A stretch of 64,000 bases of DNA from Brachionus koreanus (Eukaryota; Rotifera; Eurotatoria; Ploima; Brachionidae), in the NCBI GenBank assembly GCA_016987375.1, contig PJRA01000005.1:3753207-3817206 (forward strand). Direction: 5' to 3'. A program made the translations under genes and the position numbers. Shown in pieces: positions 1 to 15,200 of this stretch. Position 1 is the stretch's first letter, and every line of letters starts with the position of its first letter. The notes below the pieces were generated by a model. That model searched no databases and had not been told where the DNA came from. It saw nothing but the letters and a program-made list of their open reading frames with translations.

Positions 1-307
1 AATCAAAAATTTAATCAAACAAACTGAAACTTGATTTTTTCTTTTTTGAAAAAATTAAATGATAAAAAAATATCTCAACTTTTGACTTTTTATTTTTAGT
101 TAAATCTATTTTGAATTTCACAATTCCTAACCTATTAGCTAAATAAGACAAATAGAAATGAATTAGTTTTATTTCTTAAAATTATTTCCATGGAAACAAA
201 ATTTTTTTAAAATTAGTTCAAGGTTATTTGAAAAATTTAGAATTGTGAATTTTCAGATAAATTGGTTTATTTATTCATTATTAGTATTCAAATCAATAAG
301 ATATAAA
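1..307. other. Upstream non-coding sequence of IFT56
   Basis: AT-rich sequence with no coding signal. It presumably carries the promoter and 5' UTR of the IFT56 gene. No TATA box or other element is clear enough to call. A GTG-initiated reading frame runs from 245 into the gene, but the family start is the ATG at 308. Confidence 0.5.
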
Positions 308-3281
308 ATGCTCCTTTCAAGAACCAAAGCCGCTGATGATCCGGCCAAACAAAAAGAAATCAAAGAAAAACAGAAAAAAAAGCTTCCAGAATTGGAAGAT
401 TTTTTACAAAAAAGAGACTATTCAGGAGCAATCGCTTTACTTGAATTTATGCGCAACACTGGACAAGGTTTGCCTATGACCGAACTATGGATTGGCTTTT
501 GTGCTTTTCATATGGGAGATTATGCCAGAGCCAAACATGAATATGAAAAAATACTAGAAAAAGAAAAATCTAAATCTGTCGGTGAAGTGTTCACATATTT
601 ATCATGTTGTCTTTTTATGCTTGGAATGTACAAAAAAGCCGAAGAGATAGCTCAAAAAGCTCCAAAAAGTCCTCTTCAAACTCGAATACTTTTTCATGTA
701 GCTCATAAAATGAACGACGAAGACAAATTAATGAGTCTTCACCAACAGCTACAAGATATTCTACCAGATCAATTGTGCTTAGCATCAATGCATTATATGA
801 GAAATCATTATCAAGAGGCAATTGATATTTATAAGAGATATCTACTTGAAAATAGACAATATTTAGCCTTGAATATTTATGTAGCTTTATGCTACTATAA
901 ATTAGATTATTACGATATATCTCAAGAGGTTTTGGCTGTTTATTTACAACACTTTCCTGATTCAGCAATTGGTATCAATCTAAAAGCTTGTAATCATTAC
1001 AGACTTTACAATGGAAAAGCTGCTGAGGTATTTTTTGATATTTAAGAATTTTTCTTTAAAGAAAAAAAAATTTTTAAGATGGAATTAAAAAATTTACTCG
1101 AAAATGCATCACTTTCATTTTCATATGCTAAAGATCTATTCAAACATAACTTAGTGGTGTTTCAGAACGGTGAAGGAGCTTTGCAAGTTTTACCATCTCT
1201 TGTTGATGTTATACCCGAAGCTAGACTTAACCTTGTCATTTACTATTTGAGACAAGGTAATATTGCTGACGCATATGATCTAATGAAAGATGTTGATCCA
1301 TCACAGCCGAATGAATACATACTTAAAGGTGTTGTCAACGCAGCAGTTGGTCAGGAACAAAATTCGGTAATAAATTATTTCTAAATATTTTCTAAATAAG
1401 TAATTTTTATTGAAATTAGAAAGAAAATCTCAAAGTTTCACAACAATATTTTCAATTAGTAGGAGGTTCAGCTAGTGATTGTGATACAATAGCAGGCCGT
1501 CAATGCATGGCTTCATACTTTTTTCTTATAAGACACTTTGAAGATGTTTTAGTTTATTTGAATTCAATTAAGGTAATTAATTTGAAAATAAATTTTTCTA
1601 AAATTTAATCAGATGATCGAGTCAGGGTTTATTTGCACCATCATTAGGGGTAAAATTTTGATTTTTTTAAGTCAATTCTTATTTTGGAGTAAATTAAATT
1701 TTACTTTAATTTTTAAAAAATTAAAAAATTCTTTCCTTTATAAAAATGAAAACAATTTAAGAAAATTTATTTGATTAACTTAAATTTTAAATCTAAATTT
1801 TGAATTTTTAAATTTTTTTTAAATTCATATTTTACTATTAATGTTTAAAGTGTGCAGACTACAATAATGTTATTAATTATGTTTAAGAATGAATGTCACT
1901 TAATATCCTTTTTGATTTAAGAGATTTTGGAGCATTTTTTTTAAAAAAGGGATTTTTGTTTATTTTCGAAAAATTTTAATTATTAAATTAATTTAAATGA
2001 ATACTAAAATAATTAATAATAAATAATTAATTTATCAAAATTAAGCCAAAATTTTCTCAATTTTTGGATTTTTAAACAAAATAAATTTACTAGATTTTAT
2101 TTTAAATTTTCAAATTACATGATAAAGTGCATATTAATATGTTTTGAAAGATAATTTAAAAGCGCAGATAATTTAAATATGCTTGACCATACTCTTTATA
2201 AAATAAAATTGATTACCCAATTAATAACATCTAAAATTTTTTCTGACCAAAAATCTGAGCATTTTATTTCGAACAACGAATAACTTAGTACAGTAAGATC
2301 ATTTATCACTCTTTTTTTTAAAGCATATTTTAATCGTACAAATTTTTCAAACTCAAATAAGAATTTTACACTAAACCTTTTGACATTTTTTAGCTATGAT
2401 TTTTAATTTAATGAAAGCAAATTTAAAAAAAAAATAGTTTGTTTTTAATATTTTTATACCACATATTTGCTCTGATTATATCCAAGAATATAGAATGTAT
2501 TATATTTTTAAAAGTGTTGTCATGCGGGTCCAGGGTATAACAATTCTTTTTGGCAGACCCGTACTTGAATCAGGACCCATTTAGGTGGGCTTAAATTCAT
2601 GATATTAATGATTCTTCACAGTCTTTATTGAATTAAATATCAAAATTCTAAGTAACTTTTAATAGATTTTATTTTTGAAGAATTTATTCTTTAAAGATTT
2701 TAATTTTTTTGATATCTGATTAAATTTTGGAGGTTAACTATTAAACTTTAAACTTATAAATTTTTTATTTAAAGAGTTATTTTTATAATGATGACATATT
2801 TAACTTTAATTATGCCCAAGCTCAAGCTGCTATCGGATCATTCAAAGATGCCGAACAATCATTCGCATTAATAGAAACTGAAAAATTGAAATATGATTAT
2901 GTCTATTTAAGTTGGTTGGCTAGGTGTTATATTAGAAATAACAAGGCCCGTAATGCTTGGGAGCTTTACTTAAAACTGGAACAGTCAACAGAGTCATTTA
3001 ATTTATTGCAGTTGATAGCAAATGACTGTTATAAGATGGGTCACTTCTATTATGCCGCAAGAGCTTTTGATTTAATGGAAAGAATGGATCCGAATCCGGA
3101 ATACTGGGAAGGAAAACGAGGTGCATGTGCGGGAGCATTTCAGTTAATTGTTGCTGGACATGAGCCTAGAGAAACACTGCGTGAAATATTGCTTTTATTA
3201 AATCATACAAGTAGTCCTCAAGCCGATTCAATGGTAAAAGTTATGAAAAAATGGGCTAGAGATAATAAAATAAATGTCTAG
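308..3281 (+). CDS. IFT56: Intraflagellar transport protein 56 (TTC26/DYF-13)
   Basis: IFT56 is a TPR protein of the IFT-B complex that carries motility-related cargo into cilia and flagella. I read four exons: 308-1027, 1079-1366, 1420-1572 and 2775-3281. All introns are GT-AG and phase 0, of 51, 53 and 1202 nt, giving 555 aa, close to the about 554 aa of vertebrate TTC26. The start at 308 gives the family-like MLLSR N-terminus. Strongly conserved family blocks are visible: SIHYMR-type and YLALN-type stretches in exon 1, [17 protein letters not shown] in exon 2, [14 protein letters not shown] in exon 3, and [12 protein letters not shown] near the C-terminus in exon 4. The repeats are degenerate TPRs throughout. 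The only long intron (1573-2774) holds no coding sequence I recognise. The gene is complete and shows no lesion. Its presence implies ciliated cells. Identification is from remembered family sequence and is very secure. Confidence 0.96.
2519..2592. repeat. GC-richer repeat-like patch inside IFT56 intron 3
   Basis: A roughly 70 bp patch stands out from its very AT-rich intron. It contains the related motifs GCGGGTCCAGG, CAGACCCGTAC and TCAGGACCCA, which are partly inverted relative to each other. It resembles a scrap of a mobile or tRNA-derived repeat, but no family can be named. Confidence 0.25.
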
Positions 3282-5983
<2,702 letters not shown>

Positions 5984-6833
5984 GCAATAAGCGCCTGGAC
6001 ACTTTTTTTTTTAATATTTCTAATAAATTTTTACTTTATGGAAATTTGTTAAGCGTGTTCAAGATCATTTGCCACTAACTATCCGAAATAATATTGTAAT
6101 ATTTGTTTGAAATAAATTTTTTTCTACTCTAATTTTTTCTCACAACTTCCTTTGATAAAAAAAAGTAAAAAAAGTGTTCGGGGTCGCTCGATGTTGTAGT
6201 TTTGTCATAGTATACTATTATTTTTTAATTTCGCTTATATTCTGGTCATTAATTTGTCAAATTTCTCTTGTCTTTTCTTTATCAAGTTATTTTTAGTCGT
6301 ATTTATTTTTCACTATCTAATTTTTAATTTAATTTTGGTTACTTTAAAACAAGTCTTATTTAACGAGACTAGCAAATAAACTATTAAAAAAAAATTCTAA
6401 AGGTTTTTCACCCTATCCATAAATGACTTTTAGGATTAGACCTCTAAAAGTTAGTTCTATTCGGACTTTGAGATTTGAAAAATAAAAATTTTTTTCTAAA
6501 ATTTTAATTTTTAATTAAATATTTTTTTGAAAATAATTCTAATTTAAATAAATAAAGTAAATTCACGCGGCACTATCGCTTTATTGGGACATTAAAGCTT
6601 AAACTAAGAATGATCAAATCTTTAAAATTTTATCAATACTAAGAAAAGAAGTTAAGTCTTTAATAATTTCAAATAATTATTGAAAAAAAAAGAGATTGAT
6701 ATAAAAAAAATATTTTATAAATTCAAATTTTAAAATTATGCCATTAAATCCTTCAAAATTAAGTAAAATAATCGAAATCATTTAAAATTTTATTTTAATT
6801 TTTAATTAGATTTTTTTAAAAGAAAAATGAAAA
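5984..6833. other. Intergenic region Rab2-MPPE1
   Basis: About 850 bp. It contains the Rab2 3' UTR (a T-rich run and AATAAA at 6111-6116 could act as the poly(A) signal) and the upstream sequence of MPPE1. I see no further gene. Confidence 0.4.
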
Positions 6834-8064
6834 ATGCGAAAGCTTTTTTATAACAAATCTTTATTATGTTTGGTTATTTTCTCAGTATTTATATTTTTTT
6901 ACAACGAAATTCTAATTTATTATCAGGTTTTGTTTGTTTGCAACTGGCCCAACAGCAGACAAAGAGATAATTTTCTAAATTTAATGCTAATATCAGACAC
7001 TCATCTTCTTGGTTCTAGAAACGGACATTGGTTTGATAAACTTAGACGAGAATGGCAACAATATCGGTCATTTCAAACAGCCAGGTTTTTTCTCAAGCCT
7101 GATTTTATTGTTATAATGGGTGATATAACAGATGAAGGAAAATGGTGTTCGGACAAAGAGGTAAATTTGAGTTTAATAAAATAAATTTTTGAAAAAAAAA
7201 AATATTTTTATCAAGTGGCATTATTATGAAAATAGAGTGAAAGAACTTTTTTATACGGATGAAAATACAAAGTTACTTTTAATAGTTGGAAATCATGATA
7301 TTGGATTTCATTATGATATTAATGAGCGTAAATTAGAACGCTTCAACAAATCTTTCAATACAAGATTTATTAATTTGCATCAATCGACTATCAAAGGTCT
7401 TGATATTAATTTTATTCTCGTGAACAGTATTTCTTTGGAAAACGATGGATGCAAGTTTTGTAAACGGACTCAGATTGAGCTAAAGAAATTGAACAAAACT
7501 CTAACGTGTTTGAGAGACTTTGGAGCTGATAAATGTGATTTTAGAAATATTACTGGAAGTTATTCTAGACCGATTATTTTCACACATTATCCACTTTTTA
7601 GAAAATCAGACTCAATTTGTCCTATTGATATTGACAGTGAATTAGCAATTATTAATAAAAATCCAAAATTTAGACCTAAGTATGATTGTTTATCTTTGGA
7701 GTCAACTAGACAAATGATTGATCTTTTACAACCCCGTCTTGTCTTTAATGGACACACACACTACTCGTGCTACAATGAACACAATAATGTTCCTGAGTTT
7801 ACTATTCCATCATTTAGTTGGAGAAATATAAAAATTCCGAGTATGCTTTTAGTTCAACTAGACAATGAAAAATACCACACGGCCAAGTGTTTTTTGCCAA
7901 ATGAACATCATGTCATAAATTTATATATATTTTTGGCAATCATTTATCTCTTTTATATCATAGCTATAATTATTTTAAATTTTAAAAAATTGATATTTTA
8001 CCTAAAAAGAAAGAGTCGATCAAATGGAATATTTTTTGGACAAGTGTTTGTAAAACAAAACTAA
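6834..8064 (+). CDS. MPPE1: GPI-anchor phosphodiesterase PGAP5 / metallophosphoesterase 1
   Basis: PGAP5 is a membrane-bound manganese-type phosphoesterase. In vertebrates it removes a side-chain ethanolamine phosphate from GPI anchors in the early secretory pathway, aiding ER exit of GPI proteins. Two exons: 6834-7160 and 7216-8064, with a 55-nt phase 0 intron, giving 391 aa (human about 396). An N-terminal membrane segment lies at about residues 8-28 and a second near the C-terminus (about 350-375). Metallophosphoesterase motifs are all present in order: SDTHL, GDITDEGKWCS, GNHDIGFHY, an HYPL block and GHTH. The PSFSWRN block near the C-terminal end of the domain is typical of this family. 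The typical C-terminal KxKxx-type retrieval signal is not evident; the tail ends in FVKQN. No lesion is seen. Confidence 0.94.
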
Positions 8065-9260
8065 TTAATTTAAAAAGTTGTTTATATTTATCTAAATTAT
8101 TATAATATAAAATAAGTTTGAATAAAAAATCAATATAATTAGAAAATGATTAATATAATTTTTTAAATTATTTTCACGCTTAATTTTTCTATTCTTTTTG
8201 GTATTAAAAAAGAGAGAGAATTAAAAGATATTTCTTTTTCTCCTTATGCGCTCCTTGTAGAGCTTAGGGTCATTTGATTTCTTTGTAAATATTTTAATTC
8301 TCGGAAGGTAGTGTAATTAGCCCTATAAGCTTGCAGGCGGACTTAAGAAGGGATTTGAACCCTCGATCTGGGTTTATTTATTTAAAAAGAAAAAACATCT
8401 GACATTAGAATTATGATGATGCCACAATTTGGCGAGGAAAATTTTTGTTTGTAAATTAAATGTCTCTCGCAAAATTAATGATCACCCGAGTTAAAAAAAT
8501 GTAACTGCTTCAACGCTGAAAAACGAAAAAATTTTTAAATGAGTAAAATCTCGAAATTAAAAATAAAATTATCTTTTTGCAAAAAAAAAGGCTAATAAAT
8601 ATCAAGCATTTAATTTATAAAAGATATAGGACAAATTATAACAAAGCAGACTAATGCTTATTTTAAATCGATTTGTGGTTCTTATAATCAAACCATTTTT
8701 TTTTCAAAAATTCAAACATAAAAGCTAAAAATGTAAGTTCTAATAATCTAGAAAAAAATAAAAATTTTCTTTCCTTTTGGTATATAAACGTATCACCAAA
8801 CACCAATAAAGACCGTCAAACAGTTCAAACATTACTAACAGATTTAGTTCCATGCAAGGAGACTGAGGCAAATGTTACTCCTATCTTGGAAAAAAACAAT
8901 CTAATTAAGTAAATATTACAAAAACTATGATTTTAAATATGTATAATTTGAGGTTTAATCGTAGCAACAAATAAAAAATTAAATTAAATAAGTATAGTTT
9001 TAACATATTTTTAAAATTAGAAATGAAATATACATTTGTATACAAATTTAACAATATTAGCCAAGTGTAATCAAGTGTAATCATAATTTAAACATCATTA
9101 ATTAAAAAAGTAAAAAGGAAAATGATATTTATTACTAGAAAAAAGAGACTTTAATAGTAGTTTGATAAAAGTTTTAAACTTGTCCTTGTTTTGCGCAAAT
9201 TTGCTGAAGTGTACTCCTAACTAAACTTGAGGTTAAGTTTGGTCTCTTTTCTCAGATAAA
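8065..9260. other. Intergenic region MPPE1 to duplicated block
   Basis: AT-rich sequence with a tRNA-like scrap (listed separately). A frame with no ATG is open for about 50 codons up to a TAA at 8910-8912 and has coding-like composition (PNTNKDRQTVQTLLTDLVP). It follows a TATATAA-containing sequence at 8781. It could be a fragment of an unrecognised gene, but I could not join it in frame to the ORF at 9619. Confidence 0.3.
8255..8370 (-). repeat. tRNA-like T-arm, probably a truncated SINE
   Basis: On the minus strand GAGGGTTCAAATCCCTT forms a T-arm with a good RNA polymerase III B-box (GGTTCAAATCC). No matching A-box, D-arm or anticodon arm can be found at the expected distance upstream, so it is not an intact tRNA. 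The GC-richer sequence that follows on the minus strand, up to 8255, suggests a 5'-truncated tRNA-derived SINE. No second copy was noticed in the window. Confidence 0.35.
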
Positions 9261-10921
9261 AAGCCTCAATTTCAACATATTTTACTTTCAAGGTTTTGCT
9301 ATTTAGAAAAAAATTCATAAAACTATAAATTTTTTAAAGTTAAACAAAATTTTTTATCTAAAAAAGGCTATTTTTAGTTTCCGAATTCAAATAATTTTTA
9401 TACAAATAAATAGATAAAGATTTCAAAGCTCATTTTTTTTCTCAAATTATTTTTAGAATATCTGAACAAGAAATTAAAAGGAAAGTTTTCCTCGTATTAT
9501 GTTTGAATAAAATTTTAAAAAGAAAAAAATCAGAAAAAAATTTGTTTTGTAAAATTTTATTGAATCCATAAAAAATTTATTAAATGAAATTTAATATTTT
9601 TAACATTTTTTTTAAGCAATGACACATGAGTCATTTCATTTAAAAGAGAGCAGTACCTATAAGCAACTTTATGAAAGTGCTAAAGATAAAGATCAACAAC
9701 ATATTATACATCCCGATGAACCAATCGTTGTCTGTAGGCTAAATGATATTAAAGAGAATCTAGAGGGTGATTATGGAAGAGTTCAAATATTTTATGATAT
9801 TATTTACCTTCATCCAGAGTCTCAAGTCCACGCAATAGCAAAATGCAAGATTCTCGTTGATATTAATAGATCTCTTCCTGATACCGTTCGTAATTCATAT
9901 TTTGATGCTTCAATGCTTGTGCCTGTATTCAACAAATATGCATGTGGAGGCATACATTTCAAATATCCTGATTTTAACTTTTTCAAGGGACATAACGTTG
10001 AAAATTTGGTTCTTGTTGGCGAAATAGTATTCCGGCATGAAACAGAAAAACAAATTCTTCTTGAATCAATACATTATCTTACTGAATACACTCCTATCCA
10101 GCTCTCTATTACTGTAGTTCTTCCTCGCCACTTTTATACTGGATTTAGAATGCAACTAATTTTGATGCATAGGGATATTGAATTCAATCCTGAGAAAAGA
10201 AATCTATTGATATCGTTATTAGAAAATGGAGAAAAAAAAATTGACGAATGTACCAAATACGACTGTCCATTGAATATTTTAGAATGGAAAAATAATCAAT
10301 CACTTGCAGCTATGTTCAATGTAAAACCGATCAAAGTAATTGAATACAGTGAAGATGACTTTTATCAAGGTAATCCGATTAAATTTGATATTCCAGGTTC
10401 TATTTTCGATTACTCAGAATCTATCAAAATAACCATCGAATTTGAAACAATTCAAGCAATAAAATTGGAATGGGAAAAACACACAAATAGATATCCTTAA
10501 ATATAAAAAATTAAAATTTTTCTTATCTTTGTTTTAGTAAAAAAAATTTTTAAACATGATTACTCAAATATTTAAAAGCTGTTTATAATTTTTGAAGCGA
10601 TATTCAAAAATAAGGTAAATGATTAACTTTTAATAATTGACAATATTATTATTTATTTGTTTTTTTGTACCGAGGTAATGCTTCTTCAGAATAAAATAAG
10701 AATATACTTAATAAAATAAGATATGATAAGAATTGAGTAATTTTTTTAAAAAAATTTAAAGGAAGTTTAAAAACAAAGGTTTTAATAGGTTGTTTCATGG
10801 TATAAAAGTTTACATTGTTGATGCTTCAAGAAAAAAAGAGAATATAGTAAAGTAGCAGTTACATAATGGAGTATGGTTTTCAATATAACTTGATTTGAAG
10901 TCTTGTTTGTTTTTATCCACT
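9261..10921. repeat. Left copy of a 1.7 kb segmental duplication
   Basis: This block is nearly identical, in the same orientation, to 18419-20116. It starts at AAGCCTCAATTTCAAC and ends near TTTTTATCCACTC. It covers the second half of an intron, the whole 293-codon ORF and the 3' end of a minus-strand LINE. In the intron part (about 350 nt) I count five substitutions and three small indels. In the ORF there are six substitutions and no indel. The right copy carries about 55 extra bases just after the stop codon. Beyond 10921 only lower, LINE-family similarity remains. Confidence 0.9.
9619..10500 (+). CDS. Orphan protein, left copy, 293 aa
   Basis: I do not recognise this protein. The ORF encodes 293 residues with no signal peptide, no membrane segment and no low-complexity stretch. 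It has many alternating hydrophobic/charged strands (for example around residues 58-90 and 130-165), suggesting a mostly beta fold. It contains five cysteines (two as CTKYDC) and no enzyme motif I know. It differs from the copy at 18773 at four residues: A21, Q59, D98 and N191 here, versus V, K, Y and D. A splice acceptor (T-run then AAG) lies two bases upstream of the ATG, as in the other copy. The exon proposed to precede it there is absent here, because the duplicated block begins inside that intron. It may therefore start at its own ATG, use an unrelated upstream exon, or be unexpressed. No frameshift or stop is present. Confidence 0.6.
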   Translation: MTHESFHLKESSTYKQLYESAKDKDQQHIIHPDEPIVVCRLNDIKENLEGDYGRVQIFYDIIYLHPESQVHAIAKCKILVDINRSLPDTVRNSYFDASMLVPVFNKYACGGIHFKYPDFNFFKGHNVENLVLVGEIVFRHETEKQILLESIHYLTEYTPIQLSITVVLPRHFYTGFRMQLILMHRDIEFNPEKRNLLISLLENGEKKIDECTKYDCPLNILEWKNNQSLAAMFNVKPIKVIEYSEDDFYQGNPIKFDIPGSIFDYSESIKITIEFETIQAIKLEWEKHTNRYP

Positions 10922-12060
10922 CGAACGAACAAACTACTCTGATTAAGATAGAGAGTAACGGAACATTGTGTCTCAGTCCTGCCATAACATAATTCTAACT
11001 TAACTCAAAAAGAAGATTTGAGAATGTCTGTAGATTAAGTTTATTTAAAGCCTCATCATGTAATATATTGGAGGGAGTATCATATCTTAAAATAATCTAG
11101 AATAGATCCAATCAAAGACTCATAAAGTTCTAAAGTCAAGGACCCATTTTTTATTTTACAAGATTTTGATTAAGCATAGCCTTGAATTGCAACGTTCTTT
11201 AATTTCTTACATCTTTGAGGAAAAGGTTTGTTTAGAATCGAATTTAATAACTAGGAACTTTATTTCTTTTAGGGTTTCGATTTTATTCCCATAAATCCTT
11301 AAATTGAGCATAGAACTTTATTTTTTATTTATAGTAAAAATCATTAAGCAAGACTTTTCAAGCGAAATCTTTATTTTCCACTTGAAAAGCCACTCTCCTA
11401 ATTCAACTAAGTATTTATTTATTCTGCGGTTCTTCGATGTCTTCTCAAACCTCATTGTTCGTTAACAACTGGATTAAGAACTATTTTTTTTCTATCATAT
11501 AATCTTGAAAAAATAATACGTAAAAGAAGCTTAGTTTGTAAAAAAGCTTTTAATAATAATAGGTCGATAACTAGACGGGTGTTGTAGATGAGAGATTTCT
11601 TAGAGATTATTGTGATACTGACATTTTCCAAGATGTAGGAAATGTACCTTCTTGAAAACTAAGATTTAAAAGTTCTATTATTTCTTTTAATAAATTTAAA
11701 GCTAGGTTTTTTGACATTAGATTGTGTATAAGGTAAGGTCCTCAAACTGCTTCTCCCTTTAGCTATTTTAATGCCGAAATTATTTCATTAAGGCTTATCG
11801 GTTCGTGGAAGTTAGACTGACTAATGCTCTTAAAATATTTTATATTAGACAGAGTAATTTTTGAATCTTTTTTAGTGTTTTCAAGAACAGTATTTAGACT
11901 GAATGTTGAAGATAATATTTCTCCAAATAATTTTCTTTTTTGGTTGTTAAGATTTAGAGTAGGGATTAAATTTGGGCCTTTATTTTATCTAAATTTATTT
12001 ATTTTTTCTAAAATGTTCTGCTTGATAATGGGTTTTTCCCCATCTTATTAACAGAGTTGT
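10646..12060 (-). mobile_element. Decayed LINE (non-LTR) remnant, minus strand
   Basis: The 3' end is marked on the minus strand by a motif of the form TCTGAAGAAGCATTACCTCGGTAC followed by a (TAAA)-like tail at 10646-10691. The same end occurs elsewhere in this window. Higher coordinates give minus-strand reverse-transcriptase-like pieces interrupted by many stops: an NKKWVLDFRTL-type stretch near 11100-11150 and further scraps up to about 12060. Alignment by eye to the better-preserved copy at 19861-21450 supports the family assignment. It is non-functional. The first 275 bases belong to the recent duplication; the rest is older and more diverged. Confidence 0.7.
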
Positions 12061-12071
12061 TTAAAAGTAAC

Positions 12072-12108
12072 AAGTCTAAAGTCAAGACTTTGACTTGACT
12101 TTAGACTT
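12072..12108. repeat. Perfect 15-bp inverted repeat (hairpin)
   Basis: AAGTCTAAAGTCAAG at 12072-12086 is followed by a 7-base spacer and its exact reverse complement at 12094-12108. It sits between the LINE remnant and the truncated integrase end of the gypsy element. Confidence 0.8.
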
Positions 12109-12235
12109 AATTTTAACTTTGGAAAAAATTTTAAAATTTTTTAAAGAAATTTATTATTGTTTAAAAATATTTTCATGGTTTTTAGTTTGCAAATTTCACT
12201 TAATTTTTATTTTGATTCATTTTATTTAACTTTAT

Positions 12236-15200
12236 TTAAAATGAATGGTGACTGACAATCTCAAAAGGATATTTTGCAATAATTGGTTGCAAAAGTCCAT
12301 GATTTGTAGGTTGTGATGGTTTGACTCTTTGGCAAACTAAACATGCTTGAACCCATCTAGCGATATCATTGTGCATATCAGGCCAATAAAATTTTTTTTT
12401 TAAGTATTTAACCATTTTGTCACATCCAACATGCTTCAGCCTGTTAACATGATAATAATCCAAAACAATAGTGATGAGATGTTGCCGAATCCCTTCTAAA
12501 TTTTCTTTTTTTTTATAATCTTGAAAGGCAGCTCAGTTTCCCCATACGCTTTTATGTTGAAAAAAGATTGTGGATATGGGTTCTTTTTCTGTTCTTTTTA
12601 CATATCTAATCCGGAAAGTGGGCTTACATCACGTAAGATTAGTAAATGTATTTCTTCATTGTTTTTTGAATTCGAATGGTTTTTTCTTGATAAATAATCT
12701 GCATTTGCATTAGCTTGTCGTTTATTGTATTTGATATCAAAGTCGAATTCAGATAGGCGTAAAGCCCATCTGACTAGTCTTGGGCTCTGAGCATCCATGA
12801 GCCGTTTCAACGATTGATGATCTGTTTCAATCGTGAAGTAGGATCCTATTATATATGGTCTGAACTGCTCGCAAGCCCATATAATTGCCAGCGCTTCTTT
12901 TTCCTTTATGTGCCATTTCCTCTCCGCCGGTTGCAGGGTCCTACTTATGCACATGATTACATGTTCAACTCCTTCAATTTCTTGACACTAGACGGCTCCT
13001 AATCCCTTTTCAGACGCATCACACTGGATTTTAAAAGGATATGATAAATCTGGATATTTTAGTAATGGCTCACTAGTTAAAAGTTCTTTTAGGGGCCGAA
13101 AAATCACCTCGTGGTTCTTTTCCCAACGAAAATTAAAATCGTCCCTAGTCAATTCAAATAAGTCCGCTAAGAGTTTGGCATAGTCCTTAACAAAGCGCCG
13201 ATAATAACCAGCAAGACCCAAGAAACTTCTGAGCTCATTCTTGTCTTTAGGAGTTTTTAATTTCCTTATTGCTTCAACTTTTCTAGGGTCAGGACTAACT
13301 CTTTTTTCTGAAACTCTGTGTCCTAAATAGGTCAACTTTTTACGAAAGAAAGAACATTTTGATTCCTTTATTCTTAGATTTGCTTCACGTATTCTTTTAA
13401 AGACTAAATTTAAATGGTTTATGTGTTCTTCAAAAGACTTGGAAAAAATTATGACATCATCTTATACACTAGACAGCAAAACTATTTTAAACCTCCTAAA
13501 GCTGCATCCATATACCTTTGGAAGGTAGCAGGTGAGTTTGAAAGTCCAAATGGCATAATCAAAAATTCATAAAGTCCACAATGACTTATAAACGCAGTCT
13601 TCTCTCTATCTGCCTCAGCCATCGGAATTTGCCAGTATCCCGACGTTAAATCTAGTGTAGAGAAGTATTTGGCTTTACCCAAAGAGTCCAAACAGTCATC
13701 TTTCCTAGGTAGAGGATAAACGTCCCTTTTTGTTATTGTATTTAATTCCCTATAATCAATACAAAACCTAACACTCCCGTCCTTCTTGCCAACCAGAACA
13801 ACATGAGCAGCCCACGTACTTTTTGACAGCTGAATGACCCCGTCATTTAAGATGTCCTTAATATGCTCCTCAATAATTCCCTTCTCTTTGACACTTGTCC
13901 TACGAGGAGGGAAACTTTTCGGAAAGTAATTCCCCGTATTTATGAATGAGTCACTTCCTTAGCTTTTCCTGGTTTGGTCAATTTTTTTGAAAACAAATCT
14001 TTATTTTCTTTCAAAAATTCTTTTAAACTGTTAATTTGATTTGGCTTTAGATCAGCGCCCTGTAAGTCTATTCCCTCTGGAAGCTTGTCTTGAATCTTAT
14101 CTATGATCTTTTGGGAGTCTTGCATCTTATTTCCTACATTTTTATCGGTGTCAAAATTGATATTCAAAAACTTGAAATTCTTTTTTTTAAAGTTTTCTAA
14201 GTGTCCCACAATTGTTCCTTTAGGTAAACTCACCGTTTTTTTAGAAAGATTAGAAATATCTAATTAAATTTCATCCTGATACTCAATAATACCTTTAGCA
14301 ACAAAAAGACTAAAATTTTCCACTAGATGAGGATTATTTTTAACAAAAACATTAATCCAAAAGGTTTTATTTGGTTTGGTAATTGTAACGTAAGAAGAGA
14401 ATGGTAGTAAAAAAATGTCTTCCATAGTGTACAAGTAAAAATTTTTTCTTTCCAATTTAATTGGATCGTAAAAATCATGATCAGGATCAATAATTATTAT
14501 TTTAGTTCTAGGTCTTATGGCTACATCGTACTTGAGAATAAAATCCATTCCTAGAATGCAGTCATAAGGAAGCTCTTCAACTACATAAAATTCGACTACA
14601 TAACTGTCACTATGAATTTGAATAGGGAACTCAACCTTCTCAGTTGTAACTATCTTAGAATTGTTACCAACAATGATGTCACATAGCTGCTTTAGAGGAA
14701 TTCTAAATATTTCTGTTCCCAAGTTCTCTAAAAAAAAGTTCCTAAAATAATTTTTACTAGCACCTGTGTCTAGGCAATTCTTAATTCTAGTGCCAAAAAT
14801 TTCTGCAGGGATCTCTAACAAATTGTCTTCCGTTAAACTTATATTAAAAGATTTATGGACATTTAAACTAATGTTATCGTCCTCTTGAGAATTTTCTGGG
14901 GATGGCAGGTGGGAAAAAGGAGAGTGGTAAAGACATGGGTCATAAAAAGAATAAGAGCAGAGTTTATCTATGTTTATTAACGAATCATCATTTTTTTCGT
15001 TATTTAAATTATTAGCATTGTTGACAGGATTTATATTTGAGGCGTTTCCGGTCTGAGACTTAAGGTTCTGATTGCTCAGGTTAATTCGAGCTAGAGTTGC
15101 ACAATCGAGTCTTAGATGTCCCACCTGATTGTAAACATAGCATCTCTTATTAAAATTCTTACCTTGATGGTTCCACTTCTTGCTTTGTTGATTTTTGAAT

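Noticed and set aside
615..968. 117-codon minus-strand frame over IFT56 exon 1
   Set aside because: Antisense shadow of a well-conserved coding exon; its composition follows from the plus-strand codons.
8331..8370. Possible tRNA gene on the minus strand
   Set aside because: Only the T-arm/B-box is present; no A-box, D-arm, anticodon arm or acceptor stem partner.
10782..10985. 67-codon minus-strand frame
   Set aside because: Lies in the decayed LINE 3' region and has no initiation context or family match of its own.
11824..12051. 75-codon plus-strand frame
   Set aside because: Antisense to the decayed minus-strand LINE; hydrophobic A/T-driven codons, no coding support.
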